Source: Aphrophora alni (taxonomy: Eukaryota; Arthropoda; Insecta; Hemiptera; Aphrophoridae). From it: a stretch of 64,000 bases of DNA. Below the pieces are notes generated by a model that was not told the origin of the DNA, made no database searches, and worked only from the letters and a program-made list of their open reading frames with translations. How positions within the stretch are numbered: position 1 is the first letter of the stretch; the number at the start of each line of letters is the position of its first letter. Location of the stretch: assembly GCA_963513935.1 (NCBI GenBank), contig OY740768.1, positions 13,809,993 through 13,873,992 on the forward strand, given 5' to 3'. Below, in pieces: positions 30,126-44,509 of the stretch. Both the position numbers and the translations under genes were made by a program.

Positions 30126-33100
30126 CTAAAACAAACAAAAATTATTTTTTTAAATTATGAATTTTATTGTGTTAAACATTTATTACCAACTATTACCAGA
30201 CTGTGGTGATGTGAAAAATAAAATAATGTTCTGGAATAATATACAATTTTTTTCACTTGATCTGTTTGCTCATCAGATATATAAATCATCAAGAGTAACC
30301 ATAGAGTTAATAAATTAAAATGTAGTACTATCTTCTCATCTACTCTGTTAATCTATAGAATTTTGTTAATCTTCAGGCTGGCAGTAATATTTATATCCCT
30401 AAGTAAATATTCAGTATCTCTTTTCATCATTGTTGCGAACAAGTTTGGAGACCAAGATGATATCAATATTTGCAGCTCTTCAACTTTATGCTGATCTTTC
30501 AGCCAAGCAGATATACATTTTAACATATTCTAAATCACCACTGCAGATAATAGCAAAATATAAACCAACCTTGTGTTTCTTCTAAATTCAAGATATTCAA
30601 AATTTAATCCATACACAAATGAAACAAATACATGTTCAGTGGATTCCAGGTTATTGTATTGTAACTGGAAATGAGTTTATTGAAGTTCTTGTTAAAACTG
30701 CAGCACCTTTAGAACCAAACCTTAAATAGTTAATTACCTTAGAGGTTGTCCTCAGTCCGTATAATAGTTTGGCTACAGCGCTGTTTCGCCGAACACTGTC
30801 GGCTTCGTCAGGCCCGCACTAACACATAAACAGGTAACACAACACAACACTAACACATATAAAATCGGAGTATGACTCGTCGTACATAAATAATAAAATT
30901 GTTTGTGGCCACATTATAAGGTCTTACTTGTCTAGCTGCAGGTATGGTACTGGTTCTATACAGCAGTTATCAGTATGATACTGATAATTAAGTTTAGTTG
31001 AAATGAAATGTAGACATGTTTGCTATGTTTATTTAATTTTAATTTTTATAATTAATTTAACATTATACTTTATAAAAAATAAATAAATAAAAAAAAACCT
31101 TAAAGGGTAGAAATATCAACATTATATAATTATATAAATCACATTAAAAACGTACACAACAACATTTGGGCAGAATATTGCTGTGCTTCTTCATTTAGCA
31201 GAAATTTTTATGAGATTTAGTCAACATCTAATGACTTATTTTAAAATGTCAGAAAAAGCACACAGGCTTCCATATTTAGAGAAAAAACAGGTCATACTTG
31301 TTCATTTGATAAAGTCTCCAATATGTAAACAGTAACACAAATAAATGCAGAAACTATTTACAGTCATGTAGTTCTTTAACATATGATGCTCAAAATGTTC
31401 AATATACAGTTTACTGAAATACTTCGATTTCCAAAATAAATTGTAGCGTAAGGTTTGTACATGAGTAACAATTAAAGATAATAACTTATAATTTAGTCAT
31501 TGAAACGTTGTCATTGGTGTTTTCTGGTCATAGAAATTGTTTCATTAACTATTAATAGTAAATTAAATTCATAATTTTTTTGACTTTCATGTTTTATTAA
31601 ATAAAGAATAATTAAAATGTTCTTACCTATACAATCTGTTTTTGAAGGATTCATTTTATATCCTTTATTACATCGACAAATTTGATTGTCACAAGTTGCT
31701 CCAACATCAGAAGGAATGACACATTCCCAATCATGGTTGCATGACTCACCAAGTTCTAAACATTGTGTTCAAAATAAAATTACTAATCATTTGTGACATG
31801 TTATTATTGTATAATGAGTTATCTAATGTTGACTATGGTAATGGAGATATCTTTAGACTACAGATGGTAGTGTGGATGTTCTTAGGAAAAAGTAGGCTAG
31901 GGTCAGCTATTCAGTATGGTTACAAGTATGGCTACGTAACCCATTCAGGGAAGTGGAAAAGAATTGATCACAGGAGTGAGCACACTAGATAACTGCTAAA
32001 AATAAATATATAACGTTATCAAATTGTTTTACAAAATTTACTTTTAAACCAAAGGAAAATCTTCACCCTGCATGCTGTATTTACCAACTTTGATGCTTGT
32101 TATACTATATAAAAGCTAAGACTTTTAATGTTCTGCAATTTTGTTGGTGAATTAGGCATTTTGTATATGCAATAGATCTTAATATTTCATTAATTTCAAT
32201 ACTAACATAGTGAATAATTAATTAAATGCAACAGTTTCATCAACTAAATTTATCACTATAACTATAACTCATAAGAAATGTAACAACATTAACGATCATA
32301 AATAAATACATATAGACTCACTGAACCTAAACCTACATAATAAACACTTTGAAAGAAGGAGACAAAGCAGTTACCTAAAATCCATTTATTGTTGTTAGAA
32401 ATATCAATATTAAAACAAATAAATTTCTTAGTGTTTTCAGATAAATTAAAATATCTATTAAGTTAATTTGTTTCATACTTGATGTTATCCAGCAAGTCTT
32501 ATTTATCTCACGAGCGCTGTGTAGACATTGACATCCTTGGACTTGAATGTCACAGAAAGTATTCTTCAGAAGAGCAGTACATTGTGTGTCCTCCTCACAG
32601 CCATTGCCTAGTTGATCAGCAACTGCAAACAAACAAGAATTTTTTAAATTTCATACTTGATGTTATCCAACAAGTCTTATTTATCTCACGAGCTCTGGAG
32701 CTCTGCGTAGACATTGACAGCCTTGGACTTGAATGTCACAGAAAGTATTCATCAGAAAAGCAGTACATTGTGTGTCCTCCTAACATCCAAAAATTGAAGA
32801 GGTTAACATTACTATAGTGTAAGTTGTAAACTAAAATTGTTTTTTAAAATTAGTCTAGTTATTTTATGTCCATACTTCATTCTCTTAATTTTTTATGACA
32901 GAAATTTGCATTCACTATTGTGCATATAAATTCTTCATAAAATAATTAAGTAGTAATTCTCAACTTACCGCCTACTTGACATTTTATTAGTTTTTCTTTC
33001 TTTTACAATGTTGTTAACAGCATTATTATGTCTAAAGAAACATCAAATACACGTCTTACATATTGATAAATACACATCATCATTTAAAATTACGAACATC

Positions 33101-36100
33101 AAATGTTCAGTTTATAATGTGTGGGAATATAATATGTTTATTGTATCTCCAATGGCTTGAATTGGCTCATGCCATCTTTCTTCTCACTTTCCAGTAGAGA
33201 CAAGTCATGTCCTTCCTTTCCTGTTCATTATCCAGCATTCTGCAGACCAGGAAGTGGTCCTTGTTCATTTTGTCAGTTACACAATGTACACATTTCAGGG
33301 TCTTAGATATACTTAGGTTTTCTGCCTGTTATGACCTGTAAACAATAGGAAAGCTGCAACTGATGATATTCTCTGTTGATATTTGATTTCATACCGTCAT
33401 ATGATTTGTTCTAAATTTTTTCATTAATATCCTTCATAAAATTTAAACATGATTGTTTCTTAACTAGTTTGATTTTCCTTCTAAGGAAAGCATTATGTTT
33501 AACTTTTCCTGTATTTCCATTCCCCTTTTGTCAGTCTATCAGTTGCCTCAAGGCCAACTTGTGATGGTAGCCACTGCAGGGATGTTACTCTTAACTATAC
33601 TATAGTTGTTTCTAATTAAGTAAAGGAGTTGTTGTTTAAGTAAAGGGATGAGGTCATTGAAGTGTCATTATTTGTAATCACCTCAAGCACTGACTGGGAA
33701 TTAGTTAGTACCACCACGAGGATATAAGTCATTGTTTCATTATTAACTGTTTCAGGACTTCACTAATTGCAAATAGTTCTACTTCAAACATTGTAGTACC
33801 AGCTCTTAATCCAAAGTAGTGATAAAAATCTTCACTAAAGATGACCGCCCCTGTCTCTACTTTGAACCTAGAACTATCATTGTTACCCAATTTGGTTTTG
33901 GATAGTTTGTGTTTATAGATGACAATATTTTAACTGAATATGTTGTCTTTAATCACAATAATGGGACATGTGATATTTTTAAGGTAAGTTAGTAAAGAAA
34001 ATGAATCAGTAAAAATATACAATAACTTTTTTCTATTAAACTATTAAAATATTGTGTTTGTGTTTAATTTATTTCATAATTGTTGAGGTTAAGTAGACCC
34101 TATGGTCCTAACTTTGCTTCATGAAATAAAAATTCATTTCATTCTAAACCAGTGCTAACTTTAAAACTAGTAACAACAATTTTAGTCTATAATCATTCTA
34201 ACTCCGCCATAGCCTGGTCCCAAGCCCATGGTTGAGAAAGGAGGAGGGTTGGGTGTGGGATTGCAACCACACCCTGTAAAAACAATATTGCAATGAAACC
34301 ACAACGAGAAATAGCTTGAAAAATCACACCTCACCATTTTGTATCATGCACATTTTTATCACTGATTGCCCTGCTGGACTGGTTGTGTTAAAAACTTACT
34401 TACTTCTTACGAAGGACTGTGAGCAGTGAAGAAAACAAACAGTTATTTGCACATTTTGCTGCATTGCTCAGCTCAGACCCCAGCCAGAGAGATTATAAAA
34501 GCCATGATTGAATGAAGAGAAAATCTTCACTAAAATCCCCAAGGACAAACACTACTGTACTCTTACTTTTGCCTATATACCCATGACGGTGGATTCATAC
34601 CCAATAACAATCGAGTATCAAATGCTGACAAAATGGCCAACATCTGGGATTACATCTTAAAAAAACAAAGCATGCTTCATTGCTACAGTTGAAGGTAATT
34701 TCAAACAAAATTCTTATTTTTAAAATATAGTACTGTATTTTTAACTCAAGCACATCCACTTAACCGTCCCTAAATAATTGGGCTACGAGTTGCTACTGGG
34801 AGCAGTATGAAAAATTATAAAAAATAAAACAAAGTTTACTAATATTAAATAGTTGTAATAAAGTTAGAGATAGTTAAATATATAGAAATAGTAACACTTA
34901 CCTACAAGACATTTCTTGTTATCTTTACTAATAACATAATCTTGATGACATCGACAAATGTTTGCAATACAGGCGGAGTGATTAGCGGCACAGTTGTTAT
35001 TGGTCGTACATTGTGCACCAATATCTACACAAATTATTTTTAAATTTAAGGTTTGAACTGTATGAAGTTAAACATTGTGTGAGAAAGGAAAACACATAAA
35101 CACTGTTATATATAATCCAGAAGAATTAAGTTTAATGGTACTACTAGTTTCAACCTATACAGGTAATTAATTAAGTTACATGTTGTGGTAATAAACTCAA
35201 TTTTTGTGAATTATAACATTGTTCTTGTTTTTTCTTCTTCTCACATCTACACTTTTACTTGGTTACATAAAATACAAATCATAATGTAAAATTTTTGAAT
35301 TAATTGAATTAAAACTTATGTTTGTTTGTTAAATTTTTTAATATTTTTGTAATCCAAAAACTTAATGAAAGGAAATAAACAGTAAAGTTTTCTAAAAATA
35401 GAAATTAACATATTTGGAAATTTATTGAAAAGTAACTCATTATACTTGAGAAATATAATCATTCAGGTAAAAACCTGTTTTAAAAATTGTGTACTTTGAA
35501 TTATTTCAAGTTATAAATCAAATTTAAACAAATTGTTTTATAAGAATATGAAAAAATACAAGAAATACACACCACCAGTATTGTGGACAGGAATACAATC
35601 AGTGCCATCTGTGTTGGATTCATAGTTTGGTGCACAAACACATTTGCTTTCGTAACAGTAGGTGCTGATATTGGACAGTGAAATACAGTTATCACTGACT
35701 GAACAATGACCACCAATACCTGAAAATATTATGAATGTACAGATCCAAAAAAAAAAAAATAATAATAATAATAATCATGTACTTTAAAATGCGTGCTCTT
35801 TCTATATGAACATAGTATTTTTTTATGTGACACACTGTCCATGAGAATTGTATAAAATATATAGTTGATATAAATTTAGTCATATAGGAAATTAGTGTTC
35901 TTTTTGTAAATGTTACCCTCAAGAGCTCATTTATAGTGAGTATATGCTTGGCAATTACCAGGGACCCAGCTGTATCTACACCTCTTTTCATAAAGATTTG
36001 GGTTAGATTCTTCTCTTTCATCTTTCTTTTCAGGTCGTTTTTGACCAACTCTTGTTCTCTTCCGGCCCTGATGCTGGTAGAGTATTCGAGAGGTAGAAGT

Positions 36101-39100
36101 CTTTCTTTTATGAGGCAATGATGACCAAGAGATATTTTACCTTTAAATATCAAGAAATAAATGGGGAAAATTCTTCTAAATGTTGATCAGGTTGTGAGAT
36201 ATATAAAATACTGAGTGCCCCAAAAATATGTATCATACATTTAGAGCCTATAAGTTACTGAAACACTTTGTCTTTAAGGATAAATATGGTTTTAAAATAT
36301 TTTGTTTTTATTAACAAGAGTAGTCTGCCTTAATAACCAGGTATATATGCCCTTATTGGGGAGATTTTATAGAAGCCCTTCTTGCATGGAACCATTTTAA
36401 GCTGTTCTTCCCAATAAGGGCTTTATGTAATGCTTTTTATTTTGTTTATTTACAAAATAATTAATATGTTATATTAGAATAACTACACACCATTTGCTTG
36501 ATGAAAGACTGACTGATATAACTAACATTATTTCTTATATGCTGCTTTCAAAACCATTTGTACACATACGTCTAAAAACTTTGAAGCTTCATATCTCAAA
36601 TCACTGTTTTGGAGGATATGCCCTTATTGCAGCTACCGTCTAATTTTTATATCTGTTTAAAACTGTCTGTACACTTTAACTTTCTAGGATCACTTTATTT
36701 CCTTTACTTAAAGCTTAGTCTTGTTTCTGACATTGCTTCAAATCAATTTCACCAATAAAGACAAAGTGAATTTTAATGTAACAGCAGATATTTCTTGTTG
36801 AAACTCCATATTCAATGATAAAATAAAGCTTAAAGTTTCAAAATATTTTAATAATATAAATGAGCTACAATTGTTTTACCTTGCGGCATCACCGGGCAAC
36901 CAATGTTTGTAATTTCCATAATGATAAATTTTCCATTGCTGAACCACACTCTCAAAAGTTTACACTCATGGACTTTTTATATAAGGGTATATTAAACAAA
37001 ATGGTTACAGTGAAAGCTCGGAACATCGAACATTTGAGATATAATCAGTTACTCCAGATGGTTTAATGTGGAAAGAACAAGAATATAGATTGGACATATG
37101 TGGAATTTCCCACCGGACACACGTAGAACTCAGATAACAAAAAACTGTGTTTCTTTTATTTTATTTATATTTCATGTTATTTAACTATATACTTTTGAAA
37201 ATATATATGTATTCAAAACCCCAAAATGATTTTATGAACACACTGTATCTGTTTTTTTCCAAAGACAAAACGTTTAGTTGATATATCCTTTGAGCTAGAA
37301 AAAATATTTTTTACAAAAGCTGTATGTCCATCAATAAAGATTTCTTAAAAACCTTTAGACTGATTTTGTTTAAAATGATCAAATTTTGGTAATTCCCTCC
37401 ATTTATCTGACTTTCTGGACAAATATCTGATAAAGAATCTGCAAAAGTGATTTTAAATAGTTGTCATCTCTACATAAGCAGAATAGTGAACTCTAAACAG
37501 AAAAACTTAACGTTTTTAAATGTGTGTTAGTTTGTCCCCATATAAACCTTGTAATAAATATAAAACTTAAAGGTTTTATATAAAATTTTACTTTATTAAC
37601 AAAAAAAAATGAATTTATGAATTTAGGACAATAATTGATTTTAAAATTTTTGCACAGCATTTATGGGCGCCAGATGTGTTAACATCAATTTTGAAAAAAC
37701 ATGAATTTACCAATTTGAATCTCAGGGCATGAGTTCTTTTAAAAGGGTACTCCACAGTGATTCTAGGGTTTCAAATAAATAACTCTTTTGTATGCTGAAA
37801 TTTTACATAAATTTATTAAAGACAAGTTATTTTTTATACATTAACATATTATAGAGACATATCATGAAAATAAATACAATTATCATCTTAGTTATATTAT
37901 TTTTCTTTTTATTTTCTCAGAAGGAGAACTGATCTATTATTCCATGAATTTTAAAATTGACTTTATGTTGCAACAAAAATTGAATTGAACGAATTTATGA
38001 ATCAAAACAAATTGAAAACATCCACTTTCCTTTTAATATGCATTTTACGTTCCTTTAAAACAGGATAAATTAGTCATTAGACATTTATTATTCTTGTACA
38101 TAAAAAAAATTTACTATCCTTTACACATCAAATTTATATTATAAAAATCAAAATATTAAACATTGTAAATTTCTATACAATAACAGAGTAAATATAAAGT
38201 GTTATTAAACACCAGTTACCAGACTATAGTCACATTGTACATAATTCAAAATGTTCCCACAGCGTCCTAAAAATGGCGTCTTGTGTCCGTGGCGAAATTA
38301 TATTTGCACTTTACAAATGTTTATAAAAGAAAATCTGTTCATACACTAGTCCATTCTACAATTTATAATTGTTCATTATCCGACCACATTGTCACAACAC
38401 ACGCTAATTGTCAATTGTCTATTCGCGTGAAACCCTTTAACCAATTTAATTGTTCAAACAGAGTTTTAACATACTCTCACCCTTAATCAACCGATGATTA
38501 AACTCTTTATACTTTCTATTGTTCTACATCAAATTATTACATCACACTATGTCCGTTCTTTCCACTAAAGTCTTTGAACTACATATTCAACTCGACAAAC
38601 ATACATCATTACTCTCCAATTCTTTCTTAAGACTCTGAAAGACAACTGTTCATTCTAACACTTCAAACTAGACTCAAAAAGCACATTTTTATCTTCTCCG
38701 CGTTTTTTACTCAGACTCTCAAAATACGACCATTCTGTTCAACACATCCAACTGGAACTGGACTGCGGCCTCATGGTGAAAATCTACCTTCCGTTAATGT
38801 CTCAGAGTTCACCCTTCCGGTATCATGGACTTTATTCAAAATCTCACCGCATCAGCGTTATCTGTTTCATCGAATGCATCGTTCAGTACTGCGCATGACA
38901 ACTAGTCCCTTTTACAAATCTACATTCACACACAAAACTATTTAAATTCCTACAACCAATTTTTCTTAAAACCTATACATTATTATTTATTTGTGTTTGG
39001 AAATCTATAATGATTGAATTTACTTTATTTTTAATTCTTTTAAAAGACATAAGTCACATTTTTGACTTATTTACCCCCTCCTAATTTATTTCTATACGAT

Positions 39101-42100
39101 TTTCCACTATTATTTATTATTCAAACTGGATTAACTTTTTTTAGGTGTTACAACCTAAGAAAATTCTAATATCTAACCTATGAAAAAGTTACCATGCTGG
39201 AATTTTAAATAATTTTTTTGTTAATATCATTTTAGAACTGATATTTCATCTTACAATAAATTGTGTCTTATCCCTTCAGAGGCTCATTTATAATGATTAT
39301 GGTAGTAGCAATCCTGGGGGATCCCATGTAGCCTTGCTTTAGATTTTCTATTAGATCTGTCTTGACCTACTCTTGTTCTCTTCTGACTCTGACACTATTA
39401 ATTGTTGAGCTTTTATTTTATGTTCTTGTTTTCTATTTTTAATAAGGTGATGATAACCGCCTTTAAACAACAAGTAAGAAAAAATAAATGTCAAAATGTA
39501 CAATTTTTAATTGTACATGTATTGTTACCTACTTCATCTCTTTACAATAAAAAATTCATGCCGACCACGGCACAGATATGCAACATTTGTGAATGTTGTT
39601 ATAAGTACAATAGTTACGAATTTTGGAAACATTATGAATTAGTTAGTTTAAATGACCAGGTGGATGTCCATTAACTTGTTTAAAACAAAGTGTTCAAGAA
39701 TTTGAATATAATTGTCATGAATTACAGTCTTGATATGAATTTGACAGAATTAACACTTAAATAACTTACGCACTGATTCGTAGCAAATACCATCCTGGAA
39801 ATGAGAGTGTTTTTGACATCCACATTTTCCTGTTGATGTGGGACTTGTTTTTTGACATTCTGCTTTAGCTCCAAACTTCACTGAACATTGAATATCCTCA
39901 ACACACGGTCCACCAAAACTGGATGCAACTGAAACAAATATGATCTTATGATTTACTAAGGTGAAGACTTAATAATATAACTTCATAAAAATAAATAAAT
40001 AAAATAATTTAGGGTCAACCATCTTACACTTTCTTATCAAAATGAAAGATAACCTGACGTAAATATGTTTGTATCTAAACTCTAATTTAAATTATCAATA
40101 TTCCCTAATATCTGATAAGTGAATTGAACTAAAAAAATAATAAGCACAATGGAACATGACGTGAATAGTCTATGTATGCTAGCCAGCTTTTCAGTTGGTC
40201 AATGTGTGTTTAGCACATTAAAATTCCTATTGCTGTTGTTTTAGCCTTCTCAACCAGAGTTCATTCATTACTAATTGTAGCTTTCCAATTTTCCTCATGA
40301 AGTAATTGTCTTTGTAATTATTTTCTGTTTTCAACTAATTATAATTTGGATTTTTTTTTAATTTATCCTTTTTTTTTTTTATTATGTTGGAAGTCACTAG
40401 GCACTTCAGCCATTTAAGACTTTTTGTGCGCTTCCTTATCTTAGGCAATCCACTGTAGTTCTAAATCCTTCGTGAGTCTTAGAAGTAAAATTTATCTTTG
40501 CCTACACCTGTTTATAATTAAAACAAAGTTGCCAGAAGTAAGATTTTATATCCTTGTATGCGATTATTTAGGCATTGTAAAATTTTAAGAAATGTGTTTT
40601 GTTTCAACTACTTCAGTTTAATATAGTGTTTTTCCTTTTGTTGATATATAAAAAGTAAAAGTATATTAAAAAGTAATTTAACGATTTAAAATTTCTGTTT
40701 TATAGAAATTAGAGTTTGGATGTTTATGAACAAATTCTCGTGTATCACACAACAGTTTATATTTACATTTTGAAAACAAAATGGCGAGACCGTAATGGGT
40801 GCGTGAATCAATTTCATTTGTACACCCTTAAGCAGAAATTTATATGATTTGTTTTCTAAATTATTTTCTCAAACCATGATATTAGGAACTTTAAATCTAC
40901 TTTCTTTCCAGATCTCCCCCATGAATACCCTATATAACAAATTCTGTCTGCAAATTAAGCTATTCTTTATTAAATCTATCTGTATAACTATCAATGACAT
41001 ATAACATATATAAATATGCTTCCATTACATAACACGATACTTTTTCAAAGTGTACTTTAGTTATTCTAGAGTTAGCTGCTTTAAAATTGAAGTAAAACTG
41101 TAAACCTCAAAGATAATCATAACAGGTGCAATTAATTTAATCCATCATTATTTATTTGGGTAACCTCCTGAAGCGTTTGATTCAATAGTTTTTAATTGAC
41201 TTATCATTTTTTTTTCTTTTTGAGTACCGTAGTAGTTATAAAAACTCTTGGTTTCGTCATGTCATAAAAATTTTACATAATATACACAAACACAAAAACA
41301 CATCACAAATTAAATGTCATATAATTTAGCTATAGACATGTAACTGGTCACTAGGAGCTCATGGACCGTACTGAGCCTGAATGGCTGTTTTGTTTAATAT
41401 ATTTCTAATTGAATTGTTTCTAATCTAAAGATCCAACCATAAGTCAAACAAGAAGTTCCCCATTCAGATTTTACATTTAAGATACCATTTCTGTTAGATT
41501 TGGTTTCTTTGTAAAGGATGTACAAGTGCCTACCCTTACCTACTATGTGAAAAATGAAAAAGTTGGTGTTTATGTCGTTTTAAGTATGGTTGGACGACGG
41601 CAGATGTTTTGCGTAACTTAAACGTCTTGACAATTACTCAAGGCATCAATATGTTTTTTAAAACGTGTTTTGAATGGTCAGTCAGGTTGCCCTATATATC
41701 AGCAACTTCTACATGACATCTTTTATACGCCATGCTTATCTAAATCGGGTGTATGTATAAAACCAAATATAATAGAAATGGTATCTTAAATGAAAAATCT
41801 TAATGGGGAACTTGTTGTTTGACTTATGGTGGATCTTGATAAGAATCAGACTGGTAATCAATTAAAAAACCATTCTGGCTCAGTACGGTCCATGAACTCC
41901 TAGTGGCCAGCTACGTGTATAATCCTAAATTATATGACATTTAATTTGTGAAGTGAAATTTGTATGATCTGATGAAGTCATCAACAATGGCGAAACAAGC
42001 ATAGTCCTGACTACTCAAAAAGGTAGTAATTCAATAAAAAAACTATATTCTATCGAGTTTGTTTATTTGTTTCCTACGGCGATAAATATGTGCAATTCAA

Positions 42101-44469
42101 TCCACTAATTCTTTTATATCCAAATACAACTTGTTAATATTCTTTGACCTTGTTTGATACGCATACAATTTAAAACATTGCAGAAAGTGATTGTTATTCA
42201 TTATTGAATTCCTTTTATGGTACAATGTGCATTCATCAGATTATAAAATTTGTATTCGGTGTAGGTACGCTGCTAGGGAGTCATGTCCTTCTGTGTTAAA
42301 CCTTCTTCCTTCTTTCCTTGCTTTTTTTTTATTCTCATCAATTAATATTCAATCATCAAAACGACATGTATATATGGTGGTACAATCAATATAATTTGTA
42401 ATGTTCTAGTTTTTGGCGTCTAGAACTCTTAGAAAGTATGTCAAATAAATGTAACTAGTCACCAATAGCCTCATAAACAAGTTTATGCACCAACATCGTA
42501 CGTATTCAGCCCAATCATACAATGCAATAAATGCAAATCTTATAAATCTAATGCCCAAAATTTGATTTCATGGGCCTTGTAGAAAATGTTAAATTGTATT
42601 GGTAAATCAAATAGTCTTAACTAGTAGGGCGTTTTATAAAAAAAATTGTATACATTATAAAATTTTGAGCCCTTTCCCCAATATATTTATAGTGATATAA
42701 CATTACTATACATAATTTATATTACCATGTTTTAAAACTTCACACTGTTTTACACAATGTAAATATTACCTAATGAAATGTTTAAAGAAATGTTATTATA
42801 TAGTATTTTTTAATTGTATTATTATTATTTTTTACTTACAATAAGTTTTAAGTTTCGTCATACTATTCTTTTCAGACAGCAAATAACTTACAACTTCATT
42901 TATGAGCTAATATTTTGAGCTTAAATTTGCAATATTTCCTCTGGACTCTCCCCCAATCCTCTAGTCTGAGAAGCATTCTCTTGAATTGATTTTGAGATAC
43001 TTCACCTTCTGATTCATTTTAACAGATAAATTCACAAACCAGAGATGTCAGCCAATTTGTTTTGTTTGAGTCTTATAATAAAAACCGCTAGAGGATGTAT
43101 GAACAAAATTCGTAATTATTGATCTTTTAGCGTTAGATACCTCACAATTATACTTACAATGATTTCTTTTAATAGATAATAATTAGGACTAATAAAATAT
43201 CATTTTTATAAACTTGGAGCAAAATACCCCAAGATGTATCATTTAGAAAAATATTCATGGATGACCTCTTTCTTTCTAGTCTTCCTCTAAAATGCTTACC
43301 TTCAATGCATTCTATCTTGGAAGAACTTTTGGTTGGTACAAAGTTGTCATTACATATACACATACTGTTCTGGCAATGTGCATTCTGAACGCAGTCAGAA
43401 TTTGTGGTGCATTTTCGATCCTCCAGATCTAAAAAAAACATTAATTACTAGGTGAGGCCTTGCAAAGTCAATTATTCATTTTTATTATTTGATTTTTTTA
43501 TAATATGTATTATTCTTTAATATATAAGAAGAACATAATCTATAGGATTATTTCTACACATACGATGCATGTACACACATTGTAATAAAACTATGGGGAT
43601 TGATATATTTTTTAAAAATAAAAAACATATTTCTTTAATTTTATGTATAAGCTATTAAGTTGTAAAAAAACCAAAATTTTGTCAAAATTAAATGCATTTG
43701 TTATGCAAAAACATCTTTTGTATTGCGTTTTTCATTTGTAATTTAATACAGCATGATTCAAAAGTTTGTAGTAACATTTCAAGAAATTATTGTAATATAG
43801 TTAATTACCTTAGAGGTTGTCCTCAGTCCGTAGGCCTATATTGGTTATAGCTACAGCGCTGTTTCGCCGAACACTGTCGGCTTCATCAGGCCCGCACTAA
43901 CACATAGACACGTAACACAAACCCATGTAAAATCGGAGTATGACTCGTCGTACATAAATACTCCGATTTTATATGTGTTAGTGTTTTGTGTTACGTGTCT
44001 ATGTGTTAGTGCGGGCCTGATGAAGCCGACAGTGTTCGGCGAAACAGCGCTGTAGCTATAACCAATATACGGACTGAGGACAACCTCTAAGGTAATTAAC
44101 TATATTATATATTAAACAGTCCAAGGCAACACATTATACTTTATAAAATTATTGTACTTATTAAAGTAAAGAAAAATGTTTCTACAAATATATGTTCAAA
44201 AACGCTTAGTTTGCTGTCTGTCATTTGTTTTTTTAAATAAACATTTTACGTTTTTTCTTGAATAGAAATAGATTCAGAAAAGATTAGGTATTGAGTTCCA
44301 AACTTGGTATACTCATATGTTATATAACCTTTTACCTGTACACCTAAAACAATATTTTATTTTTTAAATGGCAGTCATTAAAAATTTTGGTACTTACGTA
44401 TTAACGCCACCGCACCAATATTTGCTTACTTTGCGATATAATTATATATCATGACAGGTTTGGCCAGGT

Positions 44470-44509
<40 letters not shown>

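Larger units (their letters stand above)
43794..44106. mobile_element. Palindromic double H1 element
   Basis: Two H1 copies face each other and turn at about 43945-43960 (AAATCGGAGTAT / ATACTCCGATTT). GTTAATTACC marks the outer edge on both sides (43800 pairs with 44100). One arm has six extra bases (GGCCTA region). It lies in intron 1 of the EB gene. Confidence 0.8.

Noticed and set aside
35692..36153. 153-codon minus-strand open frame
   Set aside because: It spans dispersed repeat R and low-complexity AAT runs and overlaps a real EB exon in another frame.
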